From positions 1-33,985 of the forward strand of contig JAACZQ010000062.1 of NCBI GenBank assembly GCA_009996675.1: a DNA stretch of 33,985 nt. The letters run 5' to 3'. Shown here in pieces: positions 24,873 to 33,106 of the stretch. The notes beneath the pieces were generated by a model. The model saw only the letters and a program-made list of their open reading frames with translations. It searched no databases and was not told where the DNA came from. A program made the position numbers and the translations under genes. This stretch comes from Chitinophagaceae bacterium (GTDB lineage Bacteria > Bacteroidota > Bacteroidia > Chitinophagales > Chitinophagaceae). Positions within the stretch are counted from its first letter, which is position 1; each line of letters opens with the position of its first letter.

Positions 24873-25874
24873 ATGTCTAACAGCATCCGTTTTGTGTTGG
24901 TGGGCTGCGGCCGCATAGCCGCAAAACACGCCGCGCAGATACAGCACCAGGGCGTACTGGTGGCCGTTTGTGATACCGATGCCGAGAAAGCCATGCTTTT
25001 TGCCCACCAGCAGCAGGTGCCCTGGTTCACCAACTTCAACGCATTACTGGAGGCCAAACCATTGGCCGATGTAATAGTCATCTGCACACCCAACGGCTTA
25101 CACGCGTCGCAAAGCATCGCGGCCATGCAAGCCGGTTACCATGTACTGGTAGAGAAACCCATGGCGCTGAACAGTGCAGATGCCCAAGCCATGTTGCATA
25201 CCGCAAAGTCCACAGGTAAACAATTATTCACGGTACTACAGAATCGCTTCAACCAGCCGGTGCAGGAACTCAAAACTTTATTGCAGGCAGGCAGCCTGGG
25301 TAAAATATACAGCGTACAGCTCAACGGTTTCTGGCACAGGGATTCCGCCTATTATGCCGATGGCTGGCATGGCACCCACGAGCTGGATGGTGGTATACTC
25401 TTTACGCAGTTCAGTCATTTCATCGATCTCCTGCTCTGGCTGTTCGGCCCTGTAGCCCAATGCCATAGCTACCGCCAGAATATGGCACACCCTGGTATTG
25501 CTATCGAAGATGAGCTGTCACTGCTCTATCGTTTTGAAAACGGTATACTGGGCACCGCTCATTTTTCTACCAATGCCTACCAGCAAAACATAGAAGGCTC
25601 CATTACCCTGCTGTCCCAAAAAGCCAGCATTAAAATCGGCGGTACTTATCTCAACCAACTGAGCTACCAGTATGCCGGAGACACATTCATAACCGAGCCC
25701 GCACCCATACCCGCCAACCAATATGGCAGTTATGAAGGATCGGCCAGTCACCACGGTGCCGTATATACCTCCCTCATACAAACTTTACAACACCAGCGCC
25801 CTTACTATACCAGTCCGGAAGAAAGCCTGGCAGTCGTGCGCCTGATTGAACACATTTATTCCATCGCCACCTAA
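24873..25874 (+). CDS. Gfo/Idh/MocA family oxidoreductase
   Basis: A 333-residue NAD(P)-dependent oxidoreductase with the Rossmann motif VLVGCGRIAAKHA (residues ~7-19) and the family's EKP motif (HVLVEKPMALN, ~90). It resembles the WlbA/WbpB group, which oxidises UDP-N-acetylglucosaminuronate-type nucleotide sugars at C3. The start is 2 bp after murU, and a hexapeptide acyltransferase follows 11 bp later, as WlbA is often paired with WlbB. No aminotransferase is present in the window, so a complete diacetamido-uronic acid pathway cannot be claimed. Confidence 0.83.
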   Translation: MSNSIRFVLVGCGRIAAKHAAQIQHQGVLVAVCDTDAEKAMLFAHQQQVPWFTNFNALLEAKPLADVIVICTPNGLHASQSIAAMQAGYHVLVEKPMALNSADAQAMLHTAKSTGKQLFTVLQNRFNQPVQELKTLLQAGSLGKIYSVQLNGFWHRDSAYYADGWHGTHELDGGILFTQFSHFIDLLLWLFGPVAQCHSYRQNMAHPGIAIEDELSLLYRFENGILGTAHFSTNAYQQNIEGSITLLSQKASIKIGGTYLNQLSYQYAGDTFITEPAPIPANQYGSYEGSASHHGAVYTSLIQTLQHQRPYYTSPEESLAVVRLIEHIYSIAT

Positions 25875-25885
25875 ATAACCATACC

Positions 25886-26338
25886 ATGGCCTATCAAATC
25901 CGGGAAGCCGCTATCCGCGATATTCAGACTGGTGAAGATGTTACCATCGTACAACCGGTTAACCTCTATGAATGTACCCTGGGCAATCATTGTTTTGTTG
26001 GTCCGTTTACCGAAATACAATCCGGCGTTCTTATTGGCGATCATTGCCGGATACAGTCGCACAGTTTTATCTGTACCGGCGTAACCATCGGCAACCACTG
26101 TTTTATTGGTCATGGGGTAATGTTCATCAACGACAGTTTCAGTACCGGCTCACCTGCCGGAGGCAATCATCATTTGTGGAAACCCACCCATATCGGCAAC
26201 CATGTTTCTATTGGCAGCAATGCCACTATTTTACCTGTGCGCATCTGCGATCATGTAACCATTGGTGCAGGCGCCGTTGTTACCAAAGACATTACTGAAC
26301 CCGGGGTATATGCCGGAAATCCGGCGAAGCGAATTTGA
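25886..26338 (+). CDS. Left-handed beta-helix (hexapeptide) acyltransferase, WlbB/WbpD-like
   Basis: A 150-residue protein built from repeated hexapeptides of [LIV]-G-x4 type (for example LIGDHCRIQSHSFICTGVTIG, split over several coils), ending in VTIGAGAVVTKDITEPGVYAGNPAKRI, the usual C-terminal motif of trimeric acetyltransferases. Family members N-acetylate amino-sugar nucleotides using acetyl-CoA. It closes the kinase-murU-oxidoreductase operon. The coding region ends inside a 16-bp motif that is repeated inverted at 26407-26422. Confidence 0.85.
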   Translation: MAYQIREAAIRDIQTGEDVTIVQPVNLYECTLGNHCFVGPFTEIQSGVLIGDHCRIQSHSFICTGVTIGNHCFIGHGVMFINDSFSTGSPAGGNHHLWKPTHIGNHVSIGSNATILPVRICDHVTIGAGAVVTKDITEPGVYAGNPAKRI

Positions 26339-26422
26339 AAATTTGAGCATGGAGCCATATAAAAATGCGAATCCATCTCACTCCTTATAGCCACATTTAC
26401 CCATTTTCAAATTGTCAAATTC
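26331..26422. repeat. Inverted repeat between convergent genes
   Basis: GAATTTGAAAATTTGA (26331-26346) reappears inverted at 26407-26422 with 15 of 16 bases matching; the 60-bp spacer holds nothing recognisable. It bounds the convergent ends of the acyltransferase and DUF72 genes, so it may act as a bidirectional terminator or represent a small mobile or amplified intergenic element. Confidence 0.5.
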
Positions 26423-26423
26423 C

Positions 26424-27332
26424 TTAAAAAAGCGTCTGCTGCCCGCCATAGAACCTGGGTTTAATGAGATCGAGTCCGTATGCGGCGTTGAGTTTATCAA
26501 CCATATATACCGTTAATTCGGGCGAATAGGTTTCATCGTGCATGTGCATGAAAAAATAAAGCTCTTCCACCCCTTGTTCAATCCAGTAACCCATTCGCTG
26601 GATCCAGGCATCCACTCGGGTATAATCGGTGGGATGTAAACTATTGCCTACATAACGGATAAAGACTTTGGGAATGGTCAGGTGCATATGCGCACAATCG
26701 CGACGGCCACTGGTATCGGTAATAACAGCTCCCATTTGCAGCCCCCGCAAGGTTTCAAACAATTCCTGCCGGATGGCTGTTTGGGCAAACCAGTCGGGAT
26801 GCCGCACTTCTACAAAAAAACAAAGATCACGGGGCAGGCGGCGCAGGAAATCAAACAATTCTTCTTTCCGCTTGGGCGAGAAACTTTCACTCACCTGAAT
26901 GAATATGGGACCGAGCTGTTGTTTGAATGCCAGTATCCCCCGGAAAAATTCATTGGTAATAAAATCTTTACCTGTCAGGCTGCCCCGGTGGGTAACGCCC
27001 TGGTACATTTTGGGACAGAATTTAAAATCACGCCCCGCAGCTTTCTCTGCCCATTTGGCAATACCTGCCTCCCCATAGATTTTATAATGGGTGGCATTCA
27101 GCTCAATGCTGTTATAATGTTCCACATAATGATCGAGGTATTTTTTCTCCGGTGTCTTGGGCGGATAAATCTTACCCACCCATTCGGGTCTTCCCCATTT
27201 GGCGCAACCGAGGTATAGTTTCACTCCCGCATCTTTCTTACCTTTCAGCACGGGTTGATTAAATGTTGGCTCTTCTGGTAAGCGAAAATCTATTTGTGCT
27301 AACTCCGGTTCCGGTACTCGGCCAAACTCCAT
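26424..27332 (-). CDS. DUF72 (YecE-like) TIM-barrel protein
   Basis: A 302-residue protein of the DUF72 family. The characteristic stretch is LYLGCAKWGRPEWVGKIYPP followed by HYVEHYNSIELNATHY (~residues 38-80), then the internal FIQVSESFSPKRKEELFDFLR, and CFFVEVRHPDW, all family hallmarks. Structures show a TIM barrel, but no reaction is established. It is transcribed divergently from the sulfatase gene with only 57 bp between them, which must contain both promoters. The ATG at 27332 gives a ~35-residue N-terminal lead longer than some members; a later start is possible. Confidence 0.85.
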   Translation of the reverse strand: MEFGRVPEPELAQIDFRLPEEPTFNQPVLKGKKDAGVKLYLGCAKWGRPEWVGKIYPPKTPEKKYLDHYVEHYNSIELNATHYKIYGEAGIAKWAEKAAGRDFKFCPKMYQGVTHRGSLTGKDFITNEFFRGILAFKQQLGPIFIQVSESFSPKRKEELFDFLRRLPRDLCFFVEVRHPDWFAQTAIRQELFETLRGLQMGAVITDTSGRRDCAHMHLTIPKVFIRYVGNSLHPTDYTRVDAWIQRMGYWIEQGVEELYFFMHMHDETYSPELTVYMVDKLNAAYGLDLIKPRFYGGQQTLF

Positions 27333-27389
27333 ATCAATTGTTTTATCAGTTAAAGCTACATATTCAACTGCAACCCTTAACGCTGCTAT

Positions 27390-28937
27390 ATGAAAAAATG
27401 GATATTCTTAGTCTGCCTGCCCCTGGCTACAGTCGCCCAACAAAAACCCAATATCATTTATATCATGAGCGACGACCATGATGCCGGTGCTATTAGTGCC
27501 TATGGCTCGCGTTTGGTGCAAACACCACAGATCGACCGCATAGCCAAAGAAGGTATGCTATTCACCAATGCATTTGTGGGCAATTCCATCTGCGGTCCGG
27601 CAAGAGCCACTTTATTAACCGGTTTACATTCACACAAAAATGGCATGAAAGATAACCGTGTTCGCTTCGATGGGAGTCAGGTTACCATGCCCAAACTCCT
27701 GCAGCAGGCCGGTTACCAGACCGCTATCATTGGCAAATGGCACTTGCATACCTATCCTACGGGATTTGATTACTGGAAGATTCTGCCCGGACAGGGCCTG
27801 TACTACCAGCCCCGGCTGATTGATATGAAAGGAGATACCGCCACGTATAAAGGTTATGCAACGGAAGTGATTACCGATGAAGCCCTTCAATGGCTGCGGG
27901 AGAAAAGAGATACCGGCAAACCTTTTCTTTTATTGTTGCACCACAAAGCACCACATCGCTATTTCTTTGCTTCACCTGCCAATATTGAAAAATTTCACAG
28001 CCTGCAGTTCCCCGAACCCGCCACCCTCTATGCCGATACCACGGGAAAAGGTACTGCCTGGAAATTGCAGACCATGAGTATCCTGCACGATATGAAACTG
28101 AGCAGCGACCTGAAAGTAGATCCTCAATACCTGATGGATATTCCCTGGCTCAAACCCGATTCTGCAGAAATTGCTTATTACAACAGTATTTTCAATCGCA
28201 TACCCCTGGCCCACCGCACCCGCATCAAAGAAATTTATGCCGAACGCGGTAAAATCATCCAGCAAACCAGGCCCCAGGGCAAAGACCTGCTCAAACTCAA
28301 ATACCAGTGGTATATGCAGGATTACCTGGCTACCGCAGCTTCGGTAGATGAGGGTGTGGGACGGGTACTCAACTACCTCGACAGCTCCGGCCTCAACAAT
28401 AATACCCTGGTGATTTACACTTCCGACCAGGGTTTTTACCTGGGACAGAATGGCTGGTTCGACAAAAGATGGATGTATGATGTGTCTATGCGCACGCCGC
28501 TGATGATGCGCTGGCCCGGTCATATTAAACCGGGTTCGGTAAACACCAATATGGTACAGAATATTGATTATGCCCCCAGTTTCCTGGATATAGCCGGACT
28601 CACCGCACCCGCGGCTATGCACGGAATCAGCCTGAAACCATATATGGAAAAACCATCGGCCATCCTGCCGCGCAAGAGTCTGTACTATCATTTTTATGAA
28701 TACCAGGCCGATCATACCGTATTGCAGCACCTGGGTGTACGAACGGAGCGGTACAAACTCATTTATTTTTATACCGTGAATGAGTGGCAGCTGTTTGACC
28801 TGAAGCTGGATCCCGGGGAACAGCAAAACCTCATCAACAACAAACAATACAGCGCCATACTGGCCGAACTGAAGCAGGAACTGAACCGCCTCCGTGATCT
28901 GTATGATGATCATGAGGCGGCCGGAGAACTGCACTGA
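27390..28937 (+). CDS. Secreted sulfatase with formylglycine Cys
   Basis: A 515-residue alkaline-phosphatase-superfamily sulfatase. Residues 1-17 look like a signal peptide (KK, hydrophobic core, AxA-like end), so the product is periplasmic or surface exposed. The metal-binding pair Asp28-Asp29 is in MSDDHD. The signature SICGPARATLLTG holds Cys68, which must be oxidised to formylglycine by a maturase encoded elsewhere. YTSDQGFYLG and the C-terminal DUF4976 region (ERYKLIYF, WQLFDLKLDP) resemble sulfatases acting on host or algal glycans such as heparan-type sugars. No glycan-utilisation SusC/D genes are nearby. Confidence 0.88.
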   Translation: MKKWIFLVCLPLATVAQQKPNIIYIMSDDHDAGAISAYGSRLVQTPQIDRIAKEGMLFTNAFVGNSICGPARATLLTGLHSHKNGMKDNRVRFDGSQVTMPKLLQQAGYQTAIIGKWHLHTYPTGFDYWKILPGQGLYYQPRLIDMKGDTATYKGYATEVITDEALQWLREKRDTGKPFLLLLHHKAPHRYFFASPANIEKFHSLQFPEPATLYADTTGKGTAWKLQTMSILHDMKLSSDLKVDPQYLMDIPWLKPDSAEIAYYNSIFNRIPLAHRTRIKEIYAERGKIIQQTRPQGKDLLKLKYQWYMQDYLATAASVDEGVGRVLNYLDSSGLNNNTLVIYTSDQGFYLGQNGWFDKRWMYDVSMRTPLMMRWPGHIKPGSVNTNMVQNIDYAPSFLDIAGLTAPAAMHGISLKPYMEKPSAILPRKSLYYHFYEYQADHTVLQHLGVRTERYKLIYFYTVNEWQLFDLKLDPGEQQNLINNKQYSAILAELKQELNRLRDLYDDHEAAGELH

Positions 28938-28999
28938 TCAAAAAAATAAATTGTCATACAATATTCCCATACCTGGTTCGTCTACCTAGAACAGACGGT

Positions 29000-29575
29000 A
29001 TGGAAAAAGCATTGCAGATACGGGTACCCATGAGCGAAGCACGCAGCAGGCATATTACGGAGGTGATCAACACCTACAGCAAGCGGCTGATGGGCTTTAT
29101 CCGCCGCCGGGTAAATAATGAAGCGGATGCGGAAGATATCCTGCAGGATGTCTTTTACCAGTTTATGGGTAATACCAAACCCATTGAACAACTAACCTCC
29201 TGGTTATTCACGGTTACCCGCAATAAAATAACCGACCGTCAGCGCAAGAAAAAACCAGAACTGCTGGATGATCTATATGGCGGCGGGGAGGAATCGGATT
29301 TCGACTGGCAAAACCTCTTCTACGACGATTCCGATAACCCCGAAACCCTGCACCTGCGCAACCTGTTCTGGGAAGCTTTGCAAGAAGCGCTGAATGAATT
29401 ACCCGCCCCGCAACGGGAAGCATTTGTACTGAATGAAATAGAAGGTATTCCCTTCAAGGAAATCGCAGCCCATACCGGAGAAACCGTGAATACCCTCATC
29501 AGCCGTAAACGTTATGCCGTGCTGCACCTCCGCGACCGGCTCAATAGTTTACGCGAAGCATTACTCAACCGATAA
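29000..29575 (+). CDS. ECF RNA polymerase sigma factor
   Basis: A 191-residue ECF sigma factor. Region 2 spans about residues 20-85, with DAEDILQDVFYQF and WLFTVTRNKITDRQRKK. Region 4 spans about 130-180, with LNELPAPQREAFVLNEIEGIPFKEIA and the HTH TVNTLISRKRYAVLHLR. It is not close in sequence to the carotenoid-linked sigma at 10854. The next gene, 10 bp on, encodes a small membrane protein that could be its regulator, but no zinc-binding anti-sigma motif is seen. Start at 29000 or ATG 29030 (MSEARSRH). Confidence 0.9.
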   Translation: MEKALQIRVPMSEARSRHITEVINTYSKRLMGFIRRRVNNEADAEDILQDVFYQFMGNTKPIEQLTSWLFTVTRNKITDRQRKKKPELLDDLYGGGEESDFDWQNLFYDDSDNPETLHLRNLFWEALQEALNELPAPQREAFVLNEIEGIPFKEIAAHTGETVNTLISRKRYAVLHLRDRLNSLREALLNR

Positions 29576-29585
29576 AGACATTTTT

Positions 29586-29933
29586 ATGAATAACAAATCA
29601 TTCTGGATCCGCAAAATCATTGGTTTTATCCTGCTCTTCATCATCTGTATGCTGGCACTGGCCTGGGCTGTGATGGCTTTATGGAACCATGTGCTCGTAG
29701 CCGTTGTGAATGTACAGCCGGTAAGCTATGCACAGGCACTGGGCTTACTCATCCTCAGTAAAATACTCTTCGGCGGCTGGAAAGGCGGCGGCGGCTGGAG
29801 CGACAAGAAAAAACACTGGAAAGCTAAAATGGAAGAGAAATGGGGACACCTCAGTGAAGCAGAAAAACAAAAGATCAAAGAAGAATGGAGAGACCGGTGT
29901 AAAATGTGGGGGAAAGACAGAGAGGAGATTTGA
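29586..29933 (+). CDS. Small membrane protein downstream of the sigma factor
   Basis: A 115-residue protein, not recognised as a named family. It has a strong membrane helix at ~10-35, a second weaker hydrophobic stretch at ~47-62, a glycine-rich linker (GGWKGGGGWS) and a highly charged, probably helical C-terminus (~73-115) rich in Lys, Glu and Trp. It is 10 bp after the ECF sigma gene, so it is co-transcribed and may sense a membrane signal for that sigma. The ATG at 29586 is chosen over an earlier in-frame start within the sigma gene. Confidence 0.7.
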   Translation: MNNKSFWIRKIIGFILLFIICMLALAWAVMALWNHVLVAVVNVQPVSYAQALGLLILSKILFGGWKGGGGWSDKKKHWKAKMEEKWGHLSEAEKQKIKEEWRDRCKMWGKDREEI

Positions 29934-30191
29934 GATGGCAGATAGCAGATAGCAGAAGTTTGAATTTTTGATCTTGGATTTTTTGATGGAAGATAGTGAG
30001 TAGGATTTCACTTCTCACCCCACCCCAAATATTATAACTATTCATCTTCATTCCTGATAATCAGCATTTCCCCGGTCATTGAGTCCCAAATCTGTGCAAC
30101 AGTGGCTTATTTATGGCATGGCGGCACAGATAAACGAAAAAATAACCGCAAAAAAGATTCGATAGCCTTAATTTTGCGCAATTTGTCGCAA
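29934..30191 (+). promoter_or_regulatory. Intergenic region with candidate carB promoter
   Basis: 258 bp without a gene. The first 60 bases are slipped simple repeats (AGATAGCAG units, TTTGAATTTTTGAT). Near the downstream end, TAATTTTG at 30169-30176 matches the Bacteroidota -7 element TAnnTTTG, implying a very short leader before the ATG at 30192. No trace of the missing N-terminal half of carB is present here, in any frame. Confidence 0.45.
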
Positions 30192-31388
30192 ATGAGCTAT
30201 CCAACCCTTCCCTCCAACGAATCGATCCCTTCTGGTAAAAAGAAAATTATTGTATTGGGCAGTGGCCCCAACCGCATCGGTCAGGGTATCGAATTCGATT
30301 ATTGCTGTGTTCACGGTCTTTTAGCCATTAAGGAATGTGGCTATGAAGCCATTATGGTGAACTGTAACCCCGAAACCGTGTCCACCGACTTCGATATGGC
30401 CGATAAGCTGTACTTCGAGCCGGTTTTCTGGGAACACTTGTGGGAAATCATTGAACTGGAACAACCCTATGGTGTGATCGTTCAGCTGGGCGGACAAACA
30501 GCCCTGAAGCTGGCGAAGAAACTGCACCAGAAAGGTATCCGCATCATTGGTACTTCCTTCGACAATATGGATATCGCAGAAGACCGTGGCCGTTTCAGTG
30601 ACCTGCTCAAAGACCTCAATATCCCCTATCCCGAATACGGAACCGCACATACCGCCGAAGAAGCCATTAATGTGGCCAATAAAGTAGGTTATCCGGTACT
30701 GGTCCGTCCCAGTTATGTGCTGGGTGGTCAGCGTATGCGGATCGTGATCAATGATGATGAGGTAGAGAAAGCTGTTGTTAGCCTGCTCAAACATATTCCC
30801 AACAATACCATCCTGATCGACCATTTCCTGGATCGTTGCCAGGAAGCGGAAGTAGATGCCATTTTCGATGGCGAGAACTTCCACATCATGGGTGTGATGG
30901 AACATATAGAACCCGCCGGTATCCATAGTGGCGATAGTAATGCAGTACTGCCTGCCTTCAACCTCTCTCCGCTCATCGTGGAAACCATGGAGTTCTACAG
31001 TGAAAAAATTGCCCGGGCACTAGATATCCGCGGTCTCATCAATATTCAGTTTGCCATCAAGAATGGTAAAGTATATGTGATTGAAGCCAACCCCCGCGCA
31101 TCCCGTACCACCCCATTCATTGCCAAAGCCTACCAGATCCCCTACCTGAATATTGCTACCAAAGTCATGCTGGGTGCCGCCAAACTCACCGAGTTTACCA
31201 TGGAAAAGCGACTGGAAGGTTATGCCATCAAAGAACCCGTATTCAGCTTCGAGAAATTCCCCGGCGTAAACAAGGAACTGGGACCTGAAATGAAAAGCAC
31301 CGGCGAAGCCATCCGCTTCATCAAAGACCTGCGCGACCCTTATTTCAGAACCCTGTACAAGGAACGCAGCATGAATCTCTCCAAATAA
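30192..31388 (+). CDS. carB: Carbamoyl-phosphate synthase large subunit, C-terminal half only
   Basis: A 398-residue protein equivalent to about the second half of CarB. It starts with a short linker, then KKIIVLGSGPNRIGQGIEFD, the exact start of the second synthetase unit. The pre-ATP-grasp region and an ATP-grasp fold follow, with VRPSYVLGGQ and VIEANPRASRT. It ends at RSMNLSK with no methylglyoxal-synthase-like allosteric domain, as in Bacteroidota CarB proteins from memory. The N-terminal half, which phosphorylates bicarbonate, is absent, so a separate gene must supply it. This half normally phosphorylates carbamate. The frame is open from 30102; ATG 30192 removes sequence unlike the family. 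A strong terminator follows. Confidence 0.88.
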   Translation: MSYPTLPSNESIPSGKKKIIVLGSGPNRIGQGIEFDYCCVHGLLAIKECGYEAIMVNCNPETVSTDFDMADKLYFEPVFWEHLWEIIELEQPYGVIVQLGGQTALKLAKKLHQKGIRIIGTSFDNMDIAEDRGRFSDLLKDLNIPYPEYGTAHTAEEAINVANKVGYPVLVRPSYVLGGQRMRIVINDDEVEKAVVSLLKHIPNNTILIDHFLDRCQEAEVDAIFDGENFHIMGVMEHIEPAGIHSGDSNAVLPAFNLSPLIVETMEFYSEKIARALDIRGLINIQFAIKNGKVYVIEANPRASRTTPFIAKAYQIPYLNIATKVMLGAAKLTEFTMEKRLEGYAIKEPVFSFEKFPGVNKELGPEMKSTGEAIRFIKDLRDPYFRTLYKERSMNLSK

Positions 31389-31420
31389 GTATTTATACGA
31401 GAACCATTACCTGATTTATA

Positions 31421-31452
31421 AAGTCACGCTTCCGGGCGTGACTTTTTGTTTT
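31421..31452 (+). terminator. Rho-independent terminator after carB
   Basis: A 9-bp perfect stem AAGTCACGC / GCGTGACTT (31421-31429, 31436-31444) with a six-base loop is followed by TTTGTTTT. It lies 32 bp after the carB stop and just before comEC, separating the two transcripts. Confidence 0.9.
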
Positions 31453-31462
31453 AGGTTGGGTG

Positions 31463-33106
31463 ATGAATGCCATACCCTTCTGGAAAAAAGCACCCTTATT
31501 AAGACTCTTACCGCCACTGGCTGCAGGTATATTGCTGCAATCGTATTGTCCGATTCCCATCCGGGTACTGTTGTTTGGTTTATGCATCGCTGTACTGATT
31601 TGTTTGCCGGGTGTTCACAAAGCGCTCTCCCCGGAAAAAAGAATCATCGCTGGTGGTTGCTGGCTGTTGGTATGGATGCTGATCGGCGCCTGGCGCATGC
31701 ATCAACAGGATATCCGCAACGATCCGCAATGGTATGGTCATAGGTATACAAAGGAACTGCCGGTATGGCTATCCATCAGTCAGACAGCCGTTGCAGGTAC
31801 TAAAAGTTTTCGAAGCATGGCTATGCTGAAAGCGATGTATATAGATGGCCGCTGGAAACGGGTAACAGGTGAACTGCTGATCTATGGCAGGAACGATTTA
31901 CCGGCTGCGGGCACAGAACTGATTACCCGGCAATCCCTGCAACCAATTCGAACAACGGGAAAAACCGGTTCTTTTAATGTGCAAACCTATTATGCGCGGC
32001 AGGGCATTTTTCACCAGTTATGGTTGAACGATCCAAAGCAATACCAGCTGACCGGCACTGGCAGCAAGCCATTTTTCGATCAGATGCAGCAACAGTGTTT
32101 ACAGGTATTACAAACTTCCATTCCCGGAAAACAGGAAGCAGGTGTAGCTGCTGCATTACTGATGGGTTACCGGGGCGGACTGGATACCGATATCAAAGAA
32201 GCATACCGTCGCACCGGTGTGATTCATGTAATTGCCATCAGCGGTTTACACCTGGGGATGATCTATGGATTGCTGAATTGGTTATTGGGCGCACTGAGAA
32301 AGTACAGGTGGACGAATGTGCTGCGGGTGATCATTATACTAACCCTCTTATGGGGGTTTGCTTTATTGGCCGGCGGTGGTCCTTCTGTAACCCGATCGGC
32401 CTGGATGTTTTCACTGATGGCATTCTCACAATTACTACAACGGCAAATGCATGCCTTGCACAGTCTCAGTTTTGCAGCGTTTATTCTTTTACTCATCAAC
32501 CCCTATTACCTGTGGGACCTGGGTTTTCTCTTATCCTTTGCTGCCGTAGCAGGCATCCTCTTTTTTCAGAAACCTGTGGAGGGTTTGTGGCAGGTGAAGA
32601 ATCGCATACTCAAAACGATCTGGCAGATGAGTACCATCACACTCAGTGCGCAAGTAACCACATTACCCATTATCCTCTACCAGTTTCAGCAGTTCCCCAA
32701 TCTTTTTCTGGTTGCCAATATGGTGGTGATCCCGGTTTCAGGTTTGCTCTTATACTGCTGTATGGCATTGCTGCCACTCTATTGGCTAAATCATACCCTG
32801 GCAGCAGGTTTGGGCCACATCGCCAACTGGGGTATTCATCAGTTGAATAGACTAATTGAAGTTGCCGCAGCATTGCCCTATGCTGTTACTGAAAATATTC
32901 CCCTTTCTTTTACGGGTGCCTGTACCCTTTATGCCCTGATGGCACTACCCTTCTGTTATCAGCCCAAAAGAAAACAACGTTTGCTGATTGCGGCACTGGG
33001 AATAGTTGCGGCTGGTATGGCGGCTAGGTACATTCGCCCGTCCATTTGGCAGGATTATTCAGGATATAATTCGAAATGTTATTGTACGATTGCTCGTTCC
33101 GGATAA
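31463..33106 (+). CDS. comEC: ComEC/Rec2 competence channel, 3' end disrupted
   Basis: A polytopic membrane protein with the ComEC competence domain. The soluble N-terminal domain lies between the first helices and residue ~200, and the signature GVIHVIAISGLHLGM (~residues 253-267) begins the conserved channel domain, followed by about eight helices. ComEC carries single-stranded DNA across the inner membrane during transformation. The reading frame ends shortly after the last helix; the final ~28 residues (from RYIRPSIWQDY) run through the 3' end of the transposase on the opposite strand and are not ComEC-like. The usual soluble C-terminus is missing, so the gene is probably truncated by the insertion. 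ATG 31463 is used in preference to the GTG three bases earlier. Confidence 0.85.
   Translation: MNAIPFWKKAPLLRLLPPLAAGILLQSYCPIPIRVLLFGLCIAVLICLPGVHKALSPEKRIIAGGCWLLVWMLIGAWRMHQQDIRNDPQWYGHRYTKELPVWLSISQTAVAGTKSFRSMAMLKAMYIDGRWKRVTGELLIYGRNDLPAAGTELITRQSLQPIRTTGKTGSFNVQTYYARQGIFHQLWLNDPKQYQLTGTGSKPFFDQMQQQCLQVLQTSIPGKQEAGVAAALLMGYRGGLDTDIKEAYRRTGVIHVIAISGLHLGMIYGLLNWLLGALRKYRWTNVLRVIIILTLLWGFALLAGGGPSVTRSAWMFSLMAFSQLLQRQMHALHSLSFAAFILLLINPYYLWDLGFLLSFAAVAGILFFQKPVEGLWQVKNRILKTIWQMSTITLSAQVTTLPIILYQFQQFPNLFLVANMVVIPVSGLLLYCCMALLPLYWLNHTLAAGLGHIANWGIHQLNRLIEVAAALPYAVTENIPLSFTGACTLYALMALPFCYQPKRKQRLLIAALGIVAAGMAARYIRPSIWQDYSGYNSKCYCTIARSG

Noticed and set aside
27972..28934. 320-residue minus-strand open frame opposite the sulfatase
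   Set aside because: It is a shadow of the sulfatase coding frame; no family features, and the plus-strand protein has full sulfatase motifs.
32020..32850. 276-residue plus-strand open frame inside comEC
   Set aside because: Out-of-frame shadow of the ComEC membrane domain with no recognisable motif.
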